Below are positions 1 to 8,076 of a stretch of DNA of 64,000 nt, piece after piece. This DNA comes from DASYXZ01 sp035946625 (GTDB lineage Bacteria; Acidobacteriota; Terriglobia; UBA7540). A program made the translations under genes and the position numbers. The DNA is taken from positions 1 through 64,000 of the forward strand of contig DASYZE010000060.1 of the NCBI GenBank assembly GCA_035946625.1, written 5' to 3'. A model generated the notes under the pieces. That model searched no databases, was not told where the DNA came from, and saw only the letters and a program-made list of their open reading frames with translations. Each line of letters starts with the position of its first letter. Within the stretch, counting starts at the first letter, position 1.

Positions 1-1
1 T

Positions 2-223
2 ACGAGCGCAAATGGGAAGCGAATCATGATGGACAAATTGTTGCCGCTTAAGGACTCCTTGACCGGATCTGCCTTTCCGGATTATCAATCTTACCTTTGC
101 CTTGCTTGGCTAAGGTCTGGCGGACTTGTGACTCAGCACGGGAGGCAAGGCTACTCATTGCCAAAAGGGATTGAGCTTGAAAAGTCGGTCGAAAGCATTT
201 GGGCTAATCTCCAAGCACGCTAG
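2..223 (+). CDS. C-terminal end of an unknown protein, possible winged-helix tail (partial)
   Basis: The reading frame is open to the left edge from base 2, so the ATG at 26 is probably internal and the real start lies outside the window. The visible 74 residues contain a helix (YLCLAWLRSGGLV) followed by a short hairpin-like stretch (HGRQGYSLP) and a final helix, which resembles the end of a winged-helix DNA-binding domain. It ends 14 bases before the next gene on the same strand, so it is probably part of the same transcription unit as the ATPase and restriction-modification genes downstream. I do not recognise the family, and the winged-helix reading is an inference from pattern only. Confidence 0.55.
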   Translation, partial: TSANGKRIMMDKLLPLKDSLTGSAFPDYQSYLCLAWLRSGGLVTQHGRQGYSLPKGIELEKSVESIWANLQAR

Positions 224-237
224 CGAGGATCAGGACA

Positions 238-966
238 TTGCAACCAGCAACCGCGCGTGATTTGCTCAAAGCCGACGCAAAGGAAAAAAAGAATTACCGG
301 GGTTTTTCCCTTGTTCATTTGACCGCTTATTCTGTCTATTGGTTAACCCAGTGGGGAATTCCGACCACCTATGAGAATGTGAGTGTTCTCAGCGGGCGGC
401 TTTTTCCTGCAGACTTCTCAATGCAAGGTTTCCCAGAACTCCCCGACGCCTTTCGGACGAACCGGAGTCTCCTTCAGATGAGGCCGAAATATAGAGGCTT
501 TGCCACGTCGGACCCACGCGAAGGTGTACACCTAACAGAAAAGGGCGAGAAACAGGCAATCGTGGTTCTCAGTGCCATCGGGCCACCAACTTTCGAGGGA
601 AAGATTGTGGCTGCGAACACGCTGGAAATCGATCCCAGGCGGCCTAACAAGAATCTGGACCGAAACCGAAATCCTGCCCAAGTAATACAAGAAATTCGTT
701 CCAAGATACTTTTCCGTCGCTTTCAGGAGGGCAAGATCGCCGAAGCAGAAGTTGTTCATCTGCTCGGACTAGTCGGCCTCTACGACCATACAATTCCTAG
801 TGAACTAAGAAAGGCCTTTGAGCAGTTACGTAGAGATGCCAAAGACGTCAACGACACTGAGGTCATTAGATTCCTGGAGTCCGTGAGCGAGCGCTTTGGA
901 AGCTACCTGGGTAGGGCGGAGCCGCCGGCTCGCCATCAGTATCGAAAGAGGGGAGACCAAGAATGA
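238..966 (+). CDS. Unknown 242-residue protein in the ATPase/R-M operon, possible N-terminal winged helix
   Basis: The only good start is TTG at 238, preceded by AGGATCAGG; the same AGGATCAGG motif precedes the methyltransferase start at 3710. The first 110 residues look like a DNA-binding winged helix: helices around YSVYWLTQWG, then a strand-rich segment ending in GVHLTEKGEKQA, a common ending of such domains. The remainder (about 130-242) is charged and helical with no motif I recognise. The stop overlaps the start of the GHKL ATPase gene (ATGA at 963-966), so the two proteins are probably made in a fixed ratio and may form a complex. I infer a DNA-recognition or adaptor role for the ATPase; no enzymatic residues are apparent. 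Confidence 0.7.
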   Translation: MQPATARDLLKADAKEKKNYRGFSLVHLTAYSVYWLTQWGIPTTYENVSVLSGRLFPADFSMQGFPELPDAFRTNRSLLQMRPKYRGFATSDPREGVHLTEKGEKQAIVVLSAIGPPTFEGKIVAANTLEIDPRRPNKNLDRNRNPAQVIQEIRSKILFRRFQEGKIAEAEVVHLLGLVGLYDHTIPSELRKAFEQLRRDAKDVNDTEVIRFLESVSERFGSYLGRAEPPARHQYRKRGDQE

Positions 967-3380
967 GCCACCAGACATTTGAGCCAGTAAATGCTGCGCG
1001 CGAGGACAAGCGACAGGCCAACGAAGCACTCGGGCGTAGCTTTTGTAAGACGGTTGCTGAGGCGATCACGAACAGTGATTCAAGCGCAAAAAGGAAGTAC
1101 AACCTTCCACACAGCAGCGGGCTTGTCGAGTTGATGTTAGCTACTCCCAAGGGAACTCTCTTAGACACCTCTGCGATGAAGTCACACCTTGCCGGAAAGT
1201 ACCTAAGGCGTTCGATTACGCTGGAAGTTGTAACAAATAAATCGCACGGGCGACCCCCAGGACAAATTGTCATCGTCGATCAGGCGGAAGGCATGAGCTC
1301 CACCACGTTGCGTTCCGCATTAGATGAAATCGGCGGCGACAAGCTTTCATTGTCTGGTGGAACGGCGGGGCGCAATCTTTTTGGACGCGGACTTTCAGAT
1401 TTCTTGAGAGCGCACTTCGACGCAAAGGTATCAACCTATGATGGAAGAGAGTTGACAACAGCAATCGGGGGATGGCCCTCTGGCAAGAGATGGCGGATTG
1501 AAATGGATTCAAAAGAATCACCCACGACGATCGATCTCAAGGAATCTGGCCTGACTCCGGGCCATACGGGGACGCTCGTTAGCTGCGTCGTGCGCGACCG
1601 CACAAGATGCCACATACCTGATGATCCGAACATCGTTCACCGTCTCACCAACTTCTACATGCTGCGCCTCATTGCAGCAGATCCCAACGTGAATCTTAGT
1701 CTGGTGCAATATCGTTCAGCGCCAGCGCCGACAGTAGATCAAATCAAGTATGATTTTCCCGTCGGCCAAGTCATCGAGAGCTTCAGTAAGACCTTCACGC
1801 CGAGTGGGCTGATGGCCAAGCAACCTATCATGATCGATTTCCTCCTAGCGCGCTCGGACAGAAAACTTCGAGGCCTGGATACAGATCGTGATGCCCGCGA
1901 GAGCGGGCTTATGATCGTTGACGATCTGGATGCAGTCTACGATCTGACGTTTGCCGATTCTGAATACGAAAAGGCAGACTTCCTGCAACACTTGTACGGA
2001 ATTGTAAGAGTTCACGGACTGCGAAAAATCCTTGAAGGTTACTTGAACTCCCCCGATTTTCCCACCTCGCCACTTAGGGTAGATCGGGATGGATTCAATG
2101 GCGACCACGAGTTTTCCAGGGAACTTCTTGGCTTCATCAGCGGCGCTCTGAAGCCGTACTATGAGCGTGAGAGACATCGCGAGGAGGAAAAAAGTAAAGG
2201 GCGATTCTCGGTCGCGACAAAGAAGCGCATCGATGATGCCCTAAAACAATTAAACAAGTACTTTAATGAGATCACGGGGAAAACAGGCCCAGGAGGCGGG
2301 ACGAGCGCCAAAGAGGCTGAGGAGCCTTCCGAATTGGCGGTCTTTCTGCCAAAGGCAGTCCGCCTTGTTGCGGGGCGTCCAAGAAATGTCTTGTTGCTGG
2401 TCCGGGAGGACATTGGCAGAGACGGCGGAGAATTATGTGCCTCCGCGTCAGAAGGAATATCTGTGCAGCCCGAGGTTGAGCAAATCGACAAAAGGTCATG
2501 TCCAAGGCTCAAATATGCTGGGTGGATAGCTGGATATATGTGCTTTCGATTCTCCGTCGGTTCTGACATCGTGGGACACAATGGGGCCGTTACGGCTTTG
2601 GTCGACAGTACCACGGACCCTCCCTTGCTTGAAGCAAAGCTCATAGTAGAAGATGTTCTCACCGAGCCCGAAGTTGCGGCGCCAGAAAAAATGGAGTTCA
2701 GGCCGACGATCTCACTTGGGCGTCCGGGGCGTCGAAACAACTTAGTTTTATATGCCAATACTTCGGTTATCGCCCTTGGCCATTGGATTCGAGTTCGTGT
2801 GGTGAACTCGGTTGGAGACGTTTTCCTAATTGACGGGACTAACGCGAGATGTGACCAACTGGACGCGAAATTAATGCCTTCGCATCAGGTACCTGGCCAG
2901 AATGTTGCGCGGCTTTTGATTCCTTGGTGCGGGACGGCGTGGAATCAGCGCGCGGAAATAGAAGCGACAGTTAAGGTAGGGCCAGATGTGGTTTTTGCAA
3001 AAGCAAAGATCCGACTTGACGAACCCGATGCTAATGACGGAGGGTTTTTTAAAGATGTCAAATACACTGAATTGGACGGCGACGTTCCAAGTCAATATGC
3101 GGCGGGAACAATTACGGTAAATACGAGGGACTCACTCAATCGCGAGGTTTTTGGAAAGGATCAACCAGACTTCGAGGAGAGCCTACTACACTCTCCCGTG
3201 GCACAGCAGAGGCTTGCCTCGCTGCTCGTGGAGGAAGGAACCTTTCGGGCTCTGGAAGAACTCCGTCAAGATAACAAGCTGCACCTGCCAACGAATCGGG
3301 AGGTGGCGGGGGTCCATCAGGAGGTTGACAGGCATAAATTCAAATCGGCCCTTGGTATTTTCAAAGCCCTTGTAAAATGA
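963..3380 (+). CDS. GHKL-type ATPase, MORC/MutL-like, associated with restriction-modification
   Basis: An 805-residue protein with a clear Bergerat (GHKL) ATP-binding fold at its N-terminus: N-box E33-AIT-N37, G1 box DQAEGM (106-111) and a glycine-rich lid GRNLFGRGLSD (136-146). This is the arrangement of MutL, Hsp90 and MORC ATPases. Residues about 395-440 are highly charged and helical, and the C-terminal half is strand-rich without catalytic motifs. Iyer, Abhiman and Aravind (2008) described MutL/MORC-like ATPases encoded in bacterial restriction-modification loci, and the position here, just before a methyltransferase and a BstYI-like nuclease, fits that class. The start overlaps the preceding stop by four bases. 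I infer an ATP-driven DNA clamp or remodeller acting in defence; the substrate is unknown. Confidence 0.82.
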   Translation: MSHQTFEPVNAAREDKRQANEALGRSFCKTVAEAITNSDSSAKRKYNLPHSSGLVELMLATPKGTLLDTSAMKSHLAGKYLRRSITLEVVTNKSHGRPPGQIVIVDQAEGMSSTTLRSALDEIGGDKLSLSGGTAGRNLFGRGLSDFLRAHFDAKVSTYDGRELTTAIGGWPSGKRWRIEMDSKESPTTIDLKESGLTPGHTGTLVSCVVRDRTRCHIPDDPNIVHRLTNFYMLRLIAADPNVNLSLVQYRSAPAPTVDQIKYDFPVGQVIESFSKTFTPSGLMAKQPIMIDFLLARSDRKLRGLDTDRDARESGLMIVDDLDAVYDLTFADSEYEKADFLQHLYGIVRVHGLRKILEGYLNSPDFPTSPLRVDRDGFNGDHEFSRELLGFISGALKPYYERERHREEEKSKGRFSVATKKRIDDALKQLNKYFNEITGKTGPGGGTSAKEAEEPSELAVFLPKAVRLVAGRPRNVLLLVREDIGRDGGELCASASEGISVQPEVEQIDKRSCPRLKYAGWIAGYMCFRFSVGSDIVGHNGAVTALVDSTTDPPLLEAKLIVEDVLTEPEVAAPEKMEFRPTISLGRPGRRNNLVLYANTSVIALGHWIRVRVVNSVGDVFLIDGTNARCDQLDAKLMPSHQVPGQNVARLLIPWCGTAWNQRAEIEATVKVGPDVVFAKAKIRLDEPDANDGGFFKDVKYTELDGDVPSQYAAGTITVNTRDSLNREVFGKDQPDFEESLLHSPVAQQRLASLLVEEGTFRALEELRQDNKLHLPTNREVAGVHQEVDRHKFKSALGIFKALVK

Positions 3381-3709
3381 GGGTTATTCGCCCACGTCAG
3401 GGAACGAAGGGCGAACCGGCAGCGTTTTGTGATGCATCTCAGCTATCGAGCGAAAAAGACTCACGGACCTCCCACAACCAGTTGGCCTAAGGTCTTAATT
3501 TACCCCAACTAATTGCGTTCAACCGCCCTTGACGCGAGTAGAGGCATGAAGTAATCTTGGTCCGTCAGACGCACTGCCTTAATTTTGCATCACGAATCGC
3601 GAAGGCTCTGCCGATAGAAACATTAAGGACCGCGAGGATCCTTATTGTGAGTCAAACGGCAGCGTGGCAGGGTTTCCTCCCCCTTGGTTGGACCGGACAG
3701 GATCAGGCA
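3381..3709 (+). other. Gap between ATPase and methyltransferase genes
   Basis: No gene is supported here. A TTG at 3557 could extend the methyltransferase N-terminus by 51 residues, but that stretch has no family resemblance and overlaps a good promoter -10 box, so I treat it as leader. A weak hairpin with 7-bp arms (3387-3393 and 3409-3415, 15-base loop) follows the ATPase stop but has no T tract. Confidence 0.5.
3529..3557 (+). promoter_or_regulatory. Sigma-70-like promoter for the methyltransferase gene
   Basis: TTGACG (3529-3534) and TAATCT (3552-3557) are separated by exactly 17 bases. Transcription would start near 3564, leaving a leader of about 145 bases before the ATG at 3710. This would let the methylase and nuclease be expressed separately from the upstream ATPase. 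Confidence 0.5.
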
Positions 3710-4657
3710 ATGAGCAGGGTCAGCAAGGAAATCTATCGCATTGGGAATGCCTACAGCCCAAATGCAACATTGACGCTCTATGGAGGAGATCGTCTAGAGC
3801 TATTGCGCCAGATCCCTGCTGGAAGTGCTCGGCTAGTTGTCACATCCCCGCCTTACAATATTGGCAAGCGATACGAGAAGCGCATCCGATTCGTTGACTA
3901 TTTGAGGGAGCAGCGGGAAACGCTCCGCGAGTCCTGCCGAATACTGTCGGAGGACGGGAGTTTATGTTGGCAGGTCGGCAATCATATGGGTGAGGACAGT
4001 GAAATTTTCCCGCTTGACATCTATATTTACAAAATCTGTAAACGTCTCGGACTGAAACTTCGGAACCGCATCATTTGGACATTCGAACACGGCCTTCATT
4101 GCAAACGCCGTTTCTCCGGACGGTACGAAACCATCTTGTGGTTTACGAAAACAGACAAATATGTTTTTAATCTCGACGCTGTCAGGGTGCCACAGAAGTA
4201 TCCCGGCAAGAAGTATTACAAGGGCGCCAAAATCGGCCAGTATTCATGTAATCCTCTGGGCAAGAACCCCGGCGACGTATGGGTGATTCCGAACGTTAAG
4301 CACAACCACACTGAGAAGACGGTTCACCCGTGCCAATTCCCTGTGGAATTAATTGAACGCCTTGTACTTGCGCTGACGAAGGAAAATGACCTTGTAGTAG
4401 ATCCTTACCTCGGGGTTGGAAGTGCCGCCTGCGCTGCCGTCCTCCATAATCGGAGAGCGGCCGGCGCTGACTTAGTCGAGGAATACCTTAGAATTGCCGC
4501 CGACCGAGCAAGGCTGGCGTGGGAGGGTAAACTCCCGCGACGGCCAGTGGGCCGCCCTGTCTACGTCCCCCGGCCCACCGACCGGATCGCCCAGATGCCC
4601 CTTGAGTTAGTTCGCTCCAGGCAGGCTATTCGACAAATGCTCATTAGCACCGAGTAA
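3710..4657 (+). CDS. Type II DNA methyltransferase, beta-class order, probably N4-cytosine
   Basis: A 315-residue methyltransferase. Catalytic motif IV is TSPPYNIGK (SPPY at 46-49) and precedes the SAM-binding motif I DPYLGVGS (231-238), the circularly permuted beta-class order. The serine form SPPY is typical of N4-cytosine enzymes such as M.BamHI and M.PvuII, although some N6-adenine enzymes have it. I chose the ATG at 3710 because it follows AGGATCAGG and gives a normal N-terminus, while the upstream TTG lies on the predicted -10 box. The nuclease gene starts 55 bases downstream on the same strand, so this enzyme should methylate the host copies of the same site. No controller (C) protein gene is visible. 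Confidence 0.9.
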   Translation: MSRVSKEIYRIGNAYSPNATLTLYGGDRLELLRQIPAGSARLVVTSPPYNIGKRYEKRIRFVDYLREQRETLRESCRILSEDGSLCWQVGNHMGEDSEIFPLDIYIYKICKRLGLKLRNRIIWTFEHGLHCKRRFSGRYETILWFTKTDKYVFNLDAVRVPQKYPGKKYYKGAKIGQYSCNPLGKNPGDVWVIPNVKHNHTEKTVHPCQFPVELIERLVLALTKENDLVVDPYLGVGSAACAAVLHNRRAAGADLVEEYLRIAADRARLAWEGKLPRRPVGRPVYVPRPTDRIAQMPLELVRSRQAIRQMLISTE

Positions 4658-4712
4658 GCCACTAAACAAAACGAATTTGAGGCTTGGTTCCTCAAACTAT
4701 CCGAAGGAGCGC

Positions 4713-5324
4713 ATGCAGATACTCCAAGTTTATTCGCACTTGAACGGCCACGAGTGGCTATTGGTACACCACTCCAACATCTGGAAGGAAATTGAGGCAA
4801 TCATCAAACCGATTGATGCGGGTAAGTACAAAACGAAGGTAAGTAAAGAAAAAACAATGAAGGGAAGGCTCTTGTACTCGCCTGGAGCGCTCAACGCGAG
4901 ATTCAGCGAAGACTTCAAGAAGGCAGAATGGGAAGAAAGTCGCACGAGTTACTGGGTAACGGACGATTACAACCTTATTCGAAAAACCCTCCATCTCCCG
5001 CCCGAAGAGCAAAAACGCGAAATCGAGGCAGCGGGTCGCCGTCCGATTTTCTCTTACAACCAAACCGATTTTGTTAAGAAGCGCGTGGCTGTCGAGATTC
5101 AGTTTGGTAAGTACAGTTTCATCGCCTATGATCTATTCGTGAAACATATGGCCTTCTACGTGGGCGACGCGATAGACGTAGGGGTCGAGATACTGCCGAT
5201 GAAATCGATGCAAGAGCAAATGTCTTCCGGGCCAGGATATTATGAAGGCGCATTGTACGATGTGGTCCGCCAAGGTCGAGGAGTTCCCGCCGTCCCCCTA
5301 ATCCTTGTTGGTATCGCTCCGTAA
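4713..5324 (+). CDS. Type II restriction endonuclease, BglII/BstYI family
   Basis: A 203-residue protein starting at ATG 4713 behind AAGGAG. It carries the unusual BglII-family active site D-x8-E-x-Q: D119, E128 and Q130 in TDFVKKRVAVEIQFGK. BglII uses D84, E93 and Q95 with identical spacing, and the numbering here equals what I recall for BstYI, including K133 and S172, the two positions altered in the reported BstYI specificity variant. This suggests a close BstYI relative cutting RGATCY or a subset of it, as a homodimer with Mg2+. It follows its putative methyltransferase. The overall length and the C-terminal GPGYYEGALYDV region also fit the family. Exact specificity cannot be read from sequence. 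Confidence 0.88.
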   Translation: MQILQVYSHLNGHEWLLVHHSNIWKEIEAIIKPIDAGKYKTKVSKEKTMKGRLLYSPGALNARFSEDFKKAEWEESRTSYWVTDDYNLIRKTLHLPPEEQKREIEAAGRRPIFSYNQTDFVKKRVAVEIQFGKYSFIAYDLFVKHMAFYVGDAIDVGVEILPMKSMQEQMSSGPGYYEGALYDVVRQGRGVPAVPLILVGIAP

Positions 5325-5612
5325 TCCTTCCTTAACGCGGTCCAGGAAACCCACCGAAGGGCTGCACACCTGAGTAACAAAGGTCAGCGCTACGGACGCG
5401 GGATCAGGATGACATTCCCGAAGACTCCTGCTGGTCCACGTCGCTCCATGGCACCTGAACTCCCGGAAACCCGACGGGATACCCTGCCGCGCCGGCGAGC
5501 GAAACTTCTGTTGCTTATCCACCCGGCGCCAGCCGTGCGAAACGGCAAATCGGGGGCATGTCGGGTCGTATTCAGCTACAATGAGCGCCACAAAAATTGC
5601 GGGTGGTGGGCC

Positions 5613-6194
5613 ATGGAATGCGAGTTTCTGGATCAGCTCCCGGAAAAATGGGAGCCGGTGTCGAGACCGGCGCTGGTCGGGTGGCTGGTGTTTTACGGGC
5701 TCTTCCTGATATACGCCGCGAGGGCGAGCGACGGACTGATCGTCGACAACGTGAACCTGGTGGTACACGAAAGCGGCCACTTGCTTTTCGGCTGGCTGGG
5801 CAACACCACCATCATGGTCGCCGGCGGGACCTTGATGCAATTGCTGGTCCCGTTCTTATTGGCCTGTTTTTTCGTCTTTCAACGACAACCCATCGGCACC
5901 GCTTTTTGTTCCTTCTTTTTCTTCGAAAACTTCTTGAATATTGCTCCTTACATGGCGGACGCCCGCGCCCAGCAGCTTCAACTGGTAACAGTGGGCGACG
6001 CCGAATTTACCATTCACGATTGGTTCTACCTTTTTTCCAAGCCGGGTCTCTTGCGGCACGATACTCAAATTGCCGCTCTGGTGAAATTGCTCGGTTGGCT
6101 GGGAATGTTGGCGGTGGTGGGATGGCTGGCGTGGCGGGGAATGATCCCAAGCGAGTCCACGGAAACTATTCAGTCTTCGCCTTTTCGGAAGTAG
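5613..6194 (+). CDS. Integral membrane protein with an HExxH metalloprotease-like motif
   Basis: Hydrophobic segments lie near residues 20-35, 60-85, 90-105 and 160-180. Directly after the first one comes VVHESGHLLFG, an HExxH zinc-binding motif (H52, E53, H56) within or next to the membrane, the arrangement of intramembrane (M50-like) proteases. A later HDWFYLF segment could supply a third ligand. An in-frame extension back to 5409 is rich in Arg and Pro and looks non-coding, so I take the ATG at 5613. The gene overlaps the end of the convergent pgsA by 29 bases. Substrate unknown; a non-proteolytic membrane protein is possible. Confidence 0.65.
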   Translation: MECEFLDQLPEKWEPVSRPALVGWLVFYGLFLIYAARASDGLIVDNVNLVVHESGHLLFGWLGNTTIMVAGGTLMQLLVPFLLACFFVFQRQPIGTAFCSFFFFENFLNIAPYMADARAQQLQLVTVGDAEFTIHDWFYLFSKPGLLRHDTQIAALVKLLGWLGMLAVVGWLAWRGMIPSESTETIQSSPFRK

Positions 6195-6765
6195 GAGCCG
6201 CAACTTCTTCCGCTGGGTGCACGGCAATGCGTTTTTGGACCGTCACCAGATAGTGGAATGCGGAAGCCAGGGTAAATCCAAGGGTGAAATATACGGACAG
6301 GTGCACGGCAAAGTGGGTGACAGAAGAGATTCGCGCCTGGGCATAGACCGCGACGAAGATGGTCAGCATCTGAAAAAACGTGGAAACTTTGCCCAGCAGC
6401 GATGGGCGAAACGGCCGGTACCCCGCGACCAAAGTGATCAGCAGCGCCGTGATGACCAAACCCACGTCACGGCTCAGCACCACGATGGTGATCCACCAGG
6501 GCAGCGCTCCCTTAAATGCCAATAACAAAAACGCGGTCGCCATCAGGAGCTTGTCCGCAATGGGATCGAGGGCGACGCCCACCGGCGATTCCTGGTGAAG
6601 AAGGCGGGCCAGAATGCCATCCAGCGAGTCCGAAATCATGGCGATGGCCAGCACGGCCAGCGCCCATCCGAATTTCCGTTCTACCTCAAGAATCGCAAAC
6701 AGCGGTATGAAAACCAGGCGCAGAATGGTGATTTGGTCGGCGGGGGTCAGGGTGCGCGTGGACAT
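6166..6765 (-). CDS. pgsA: CDP-alcohol phosphatidyltransferase (phosphatidylglycerophosphate synthase-like)
   Basis: A 199-residue membrane enzyme with the diagnostic CDP-alcohol phosphatidyltransferase signature D46-xx-DG-xx-AR-x8-G63-xxx-D67-xxx-D71 (DSLDGILAR then GVALDPIAD) and several membrane helices. It would join CDP-diacylglycerol to glycerol-3-phosphate in the inner membrane, the committed step of phosphatidylglycerol and cardiolipin synthesis. The start MSTRTLTPADQITILRL at 6765 matches family N-termini better than an ATG 42 bases upstream. The gene converges on and overlaps the HExxH membrane protein. A related alcohol acceptor cannot be excluded. Confidence 0.88.
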   Translation of the reverse strand: MSTRTLTPADQITILRLVFIPLFAILEVERKFGWALAVLAIAMISDSLDGILARLLHQESPVGVALDPIADKLLMATAFLLLAFKGALPWWITIVVLSRDVGLVITALLITLVAGYRPFRPSLLGKVSTFFQMLTIFVAVYAQARISSVTHFAVHLSVYFTLGFTLASAFHYLVTVQKRIAVHPAEEVAAPTSEKAKTE

Positions 6766-6800
6766 GATGGAAATGACACTATACTGGCTGGCCTTTAAAA

Positions 6801-6948
6801 GTGTCAAACGTGCGAGCTAAAGGGTACTGGTTCAGTTTGGCCTTTTGTAGCGCCGATCTTTAAATCGCCATCTTGAATTTCTTCGACTTGCCGACCTGAA
6901 GGTCGGCGCTACAGCAAACTTTAAGAGTGTCAAACGTGCGAGCTAAAG
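6801..6948. repeat. 22-bp direct repeats enclosing a REP-like palindrome
   Basis: The bases at 6801-6822 and 6927-6948 are identical (start GTGTCAAACG, end GAGCTAAAG). Between them lies an inverted-repeat element with 10-bp ends GTAGCGCCGA (6847-6856) and TCGGCGCTAC (6903-6912). The layout resembles a repeat insertion or a local duplication. Confidence 0.7.
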
Positions 6949-6992
6949 CTCGGTAGACAGCAAACAGTAGACGGCAGACAGGGTGGAAAATA

Positions 6993-7904
6993 TTACCTGG
7001 CCGGGGCTTCGCTGAGGGCGGCGCGAATTGCGCCCTCGATCGTCGGATAGCGGAATTGATAGCCTGTTTTTTCCGCCACCCGGGGCATCACACGTTGCGA
7101 TGATAGCAATACCGCCGTGACTTCGCCGAGAGCCAACCGCAGGGCGAATTCGGGAGCGGGAAAGAGGGCAGGGCGATGAAGGACCGCCGCGAGGGTGCGG
7201 GTGAATTCATTATTGGGTACCGGAGCAGGCGAAACGGCATTCATGGCGCCGGAAATTTCATCGTGGACTGTTGCGTGCAGAAGAAGGCCAATGAGATCGT
7301 CCAGGTGAACCCAGGGCATCCAATGGCGTCCAGTTCCAAGCCGGCCCCCCAAACCGAGCTTGAAAGGCGTCAACATTTTCTTCAGCGCCCCGCCGCCCTT
7401 CCCCAGCGCAATTCCAATGCGAGCGGTGATCACCCGAAGGCCCAGCGGGCTCGCGGCGAGCGCCTCTTCTTCCCAGGCCTGACAGACTTCCGCCAGATAG
7501 TCTTCCCCCGGCTTCGATGTCTCGTCCAGGATCTCGTCTCCGCGCGATCCGTAATAACCGACTGCCGAGGCTGCGACCAGAACGCGGGGCCGGTTCTTGA
7601 GCGAATCGAGCGCCGTCACCAGATTGTGGGTGCCAAGAACCCGGCTGTCGCGAATGCGGTCTTTCTTCTCGCGCGTCCAGCGTCCCTCGGCCACCGGCTC
7701 CCCTGCCAAGTGGAAAACCGTGTCCACCCCTTCAAACGCATGGGGCGGCGGCGGGCCGGATTCGGGCTCCCAGCAGATGGGCTGAACGTCGCCAAGAATT
7801 TTTTTGGCGGCATCCGGCTTGCGCGTCAACACCACGGGCCGTTCGAGGCTGCGCAACAGCCGCTTGCCGATAAACCCGGTCGCTCCAGTCACCAGCGCGC
7901 GCAT
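6993..7904 (-). CDS. SDR39U1-type NAD(P)-dependent epimerase (TIGR01777 family)
   Basis: A 303-residue protein beginning MRALVTGATGFIG, an atypical short-chain dehydrogenase nucleotide-binding motif (GATGFIG). It has the family features SAVGYYGSRGDE around residue 110, where the tyrosine belongs to the active-site region, and the C-terminal module ending in FRYPTIEGAIRAAL, which corresponds to DUF1731 in this family. An upstream ATG at 7943 lacks homology and is not used. Homologues include E. coli YfcH and human SDR39U1, whose substrates are uncertain. The gene stands alone between repeat-rich gaps, so context adds nothing. Confidence 0.87.
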   Translation of the reverse strand: MRALVTGATGFIGKRLLRSLERPVVLTRKPDAAKKILGDVQPICWEPESGPPPPHAFEGVDTVFHLAGEPVAEGRWTREKKDRIRDSRVLGTHNLVTALDSLKNRPRVLVAASAVGYYGSRGDEILDETSKPGEDYLAEVCQAWEEEALAASPLGLRVITARIGIALGKGGGALKKMLTPFKLGLGGRLGTGRHWMPWVHLDDLIGLLLHATVHDEISGAMNAVSPAPVPNNEFTRTLAAVLHRPALFPAPEFALRLALGEVTAVLLSSQRVMPRVAEKTGYQFRYPTIEGAIRAALSEAPAR

Positions 7905-8076
7905 GGAATTTTCTCCGCCCGTTCCCAAACCATCGATTCGCAAATTGCGCCCACAACTCTACCTGTGGGATTTGACGGTGTAAAGGCGCAAACGGTTATT
8001 ACGACATTTACGGTGAGAGAGTAGGTACGAGAGTTTTTGGCGAATCGAGCGAATACCGCCTGAAGGTCATTTTCGG

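Noticed and set aside
3387..3415. Rho-independent terminator after the ATPase gene
   Set aside because: The hairpin has a long loop and no U tract.
3557..3709. Upstream extension of the methyltransferase from TTG
   Set aside because: The segment lies over a predicted -10 box, lacks family similarity and is less plausible than ATG 3710.
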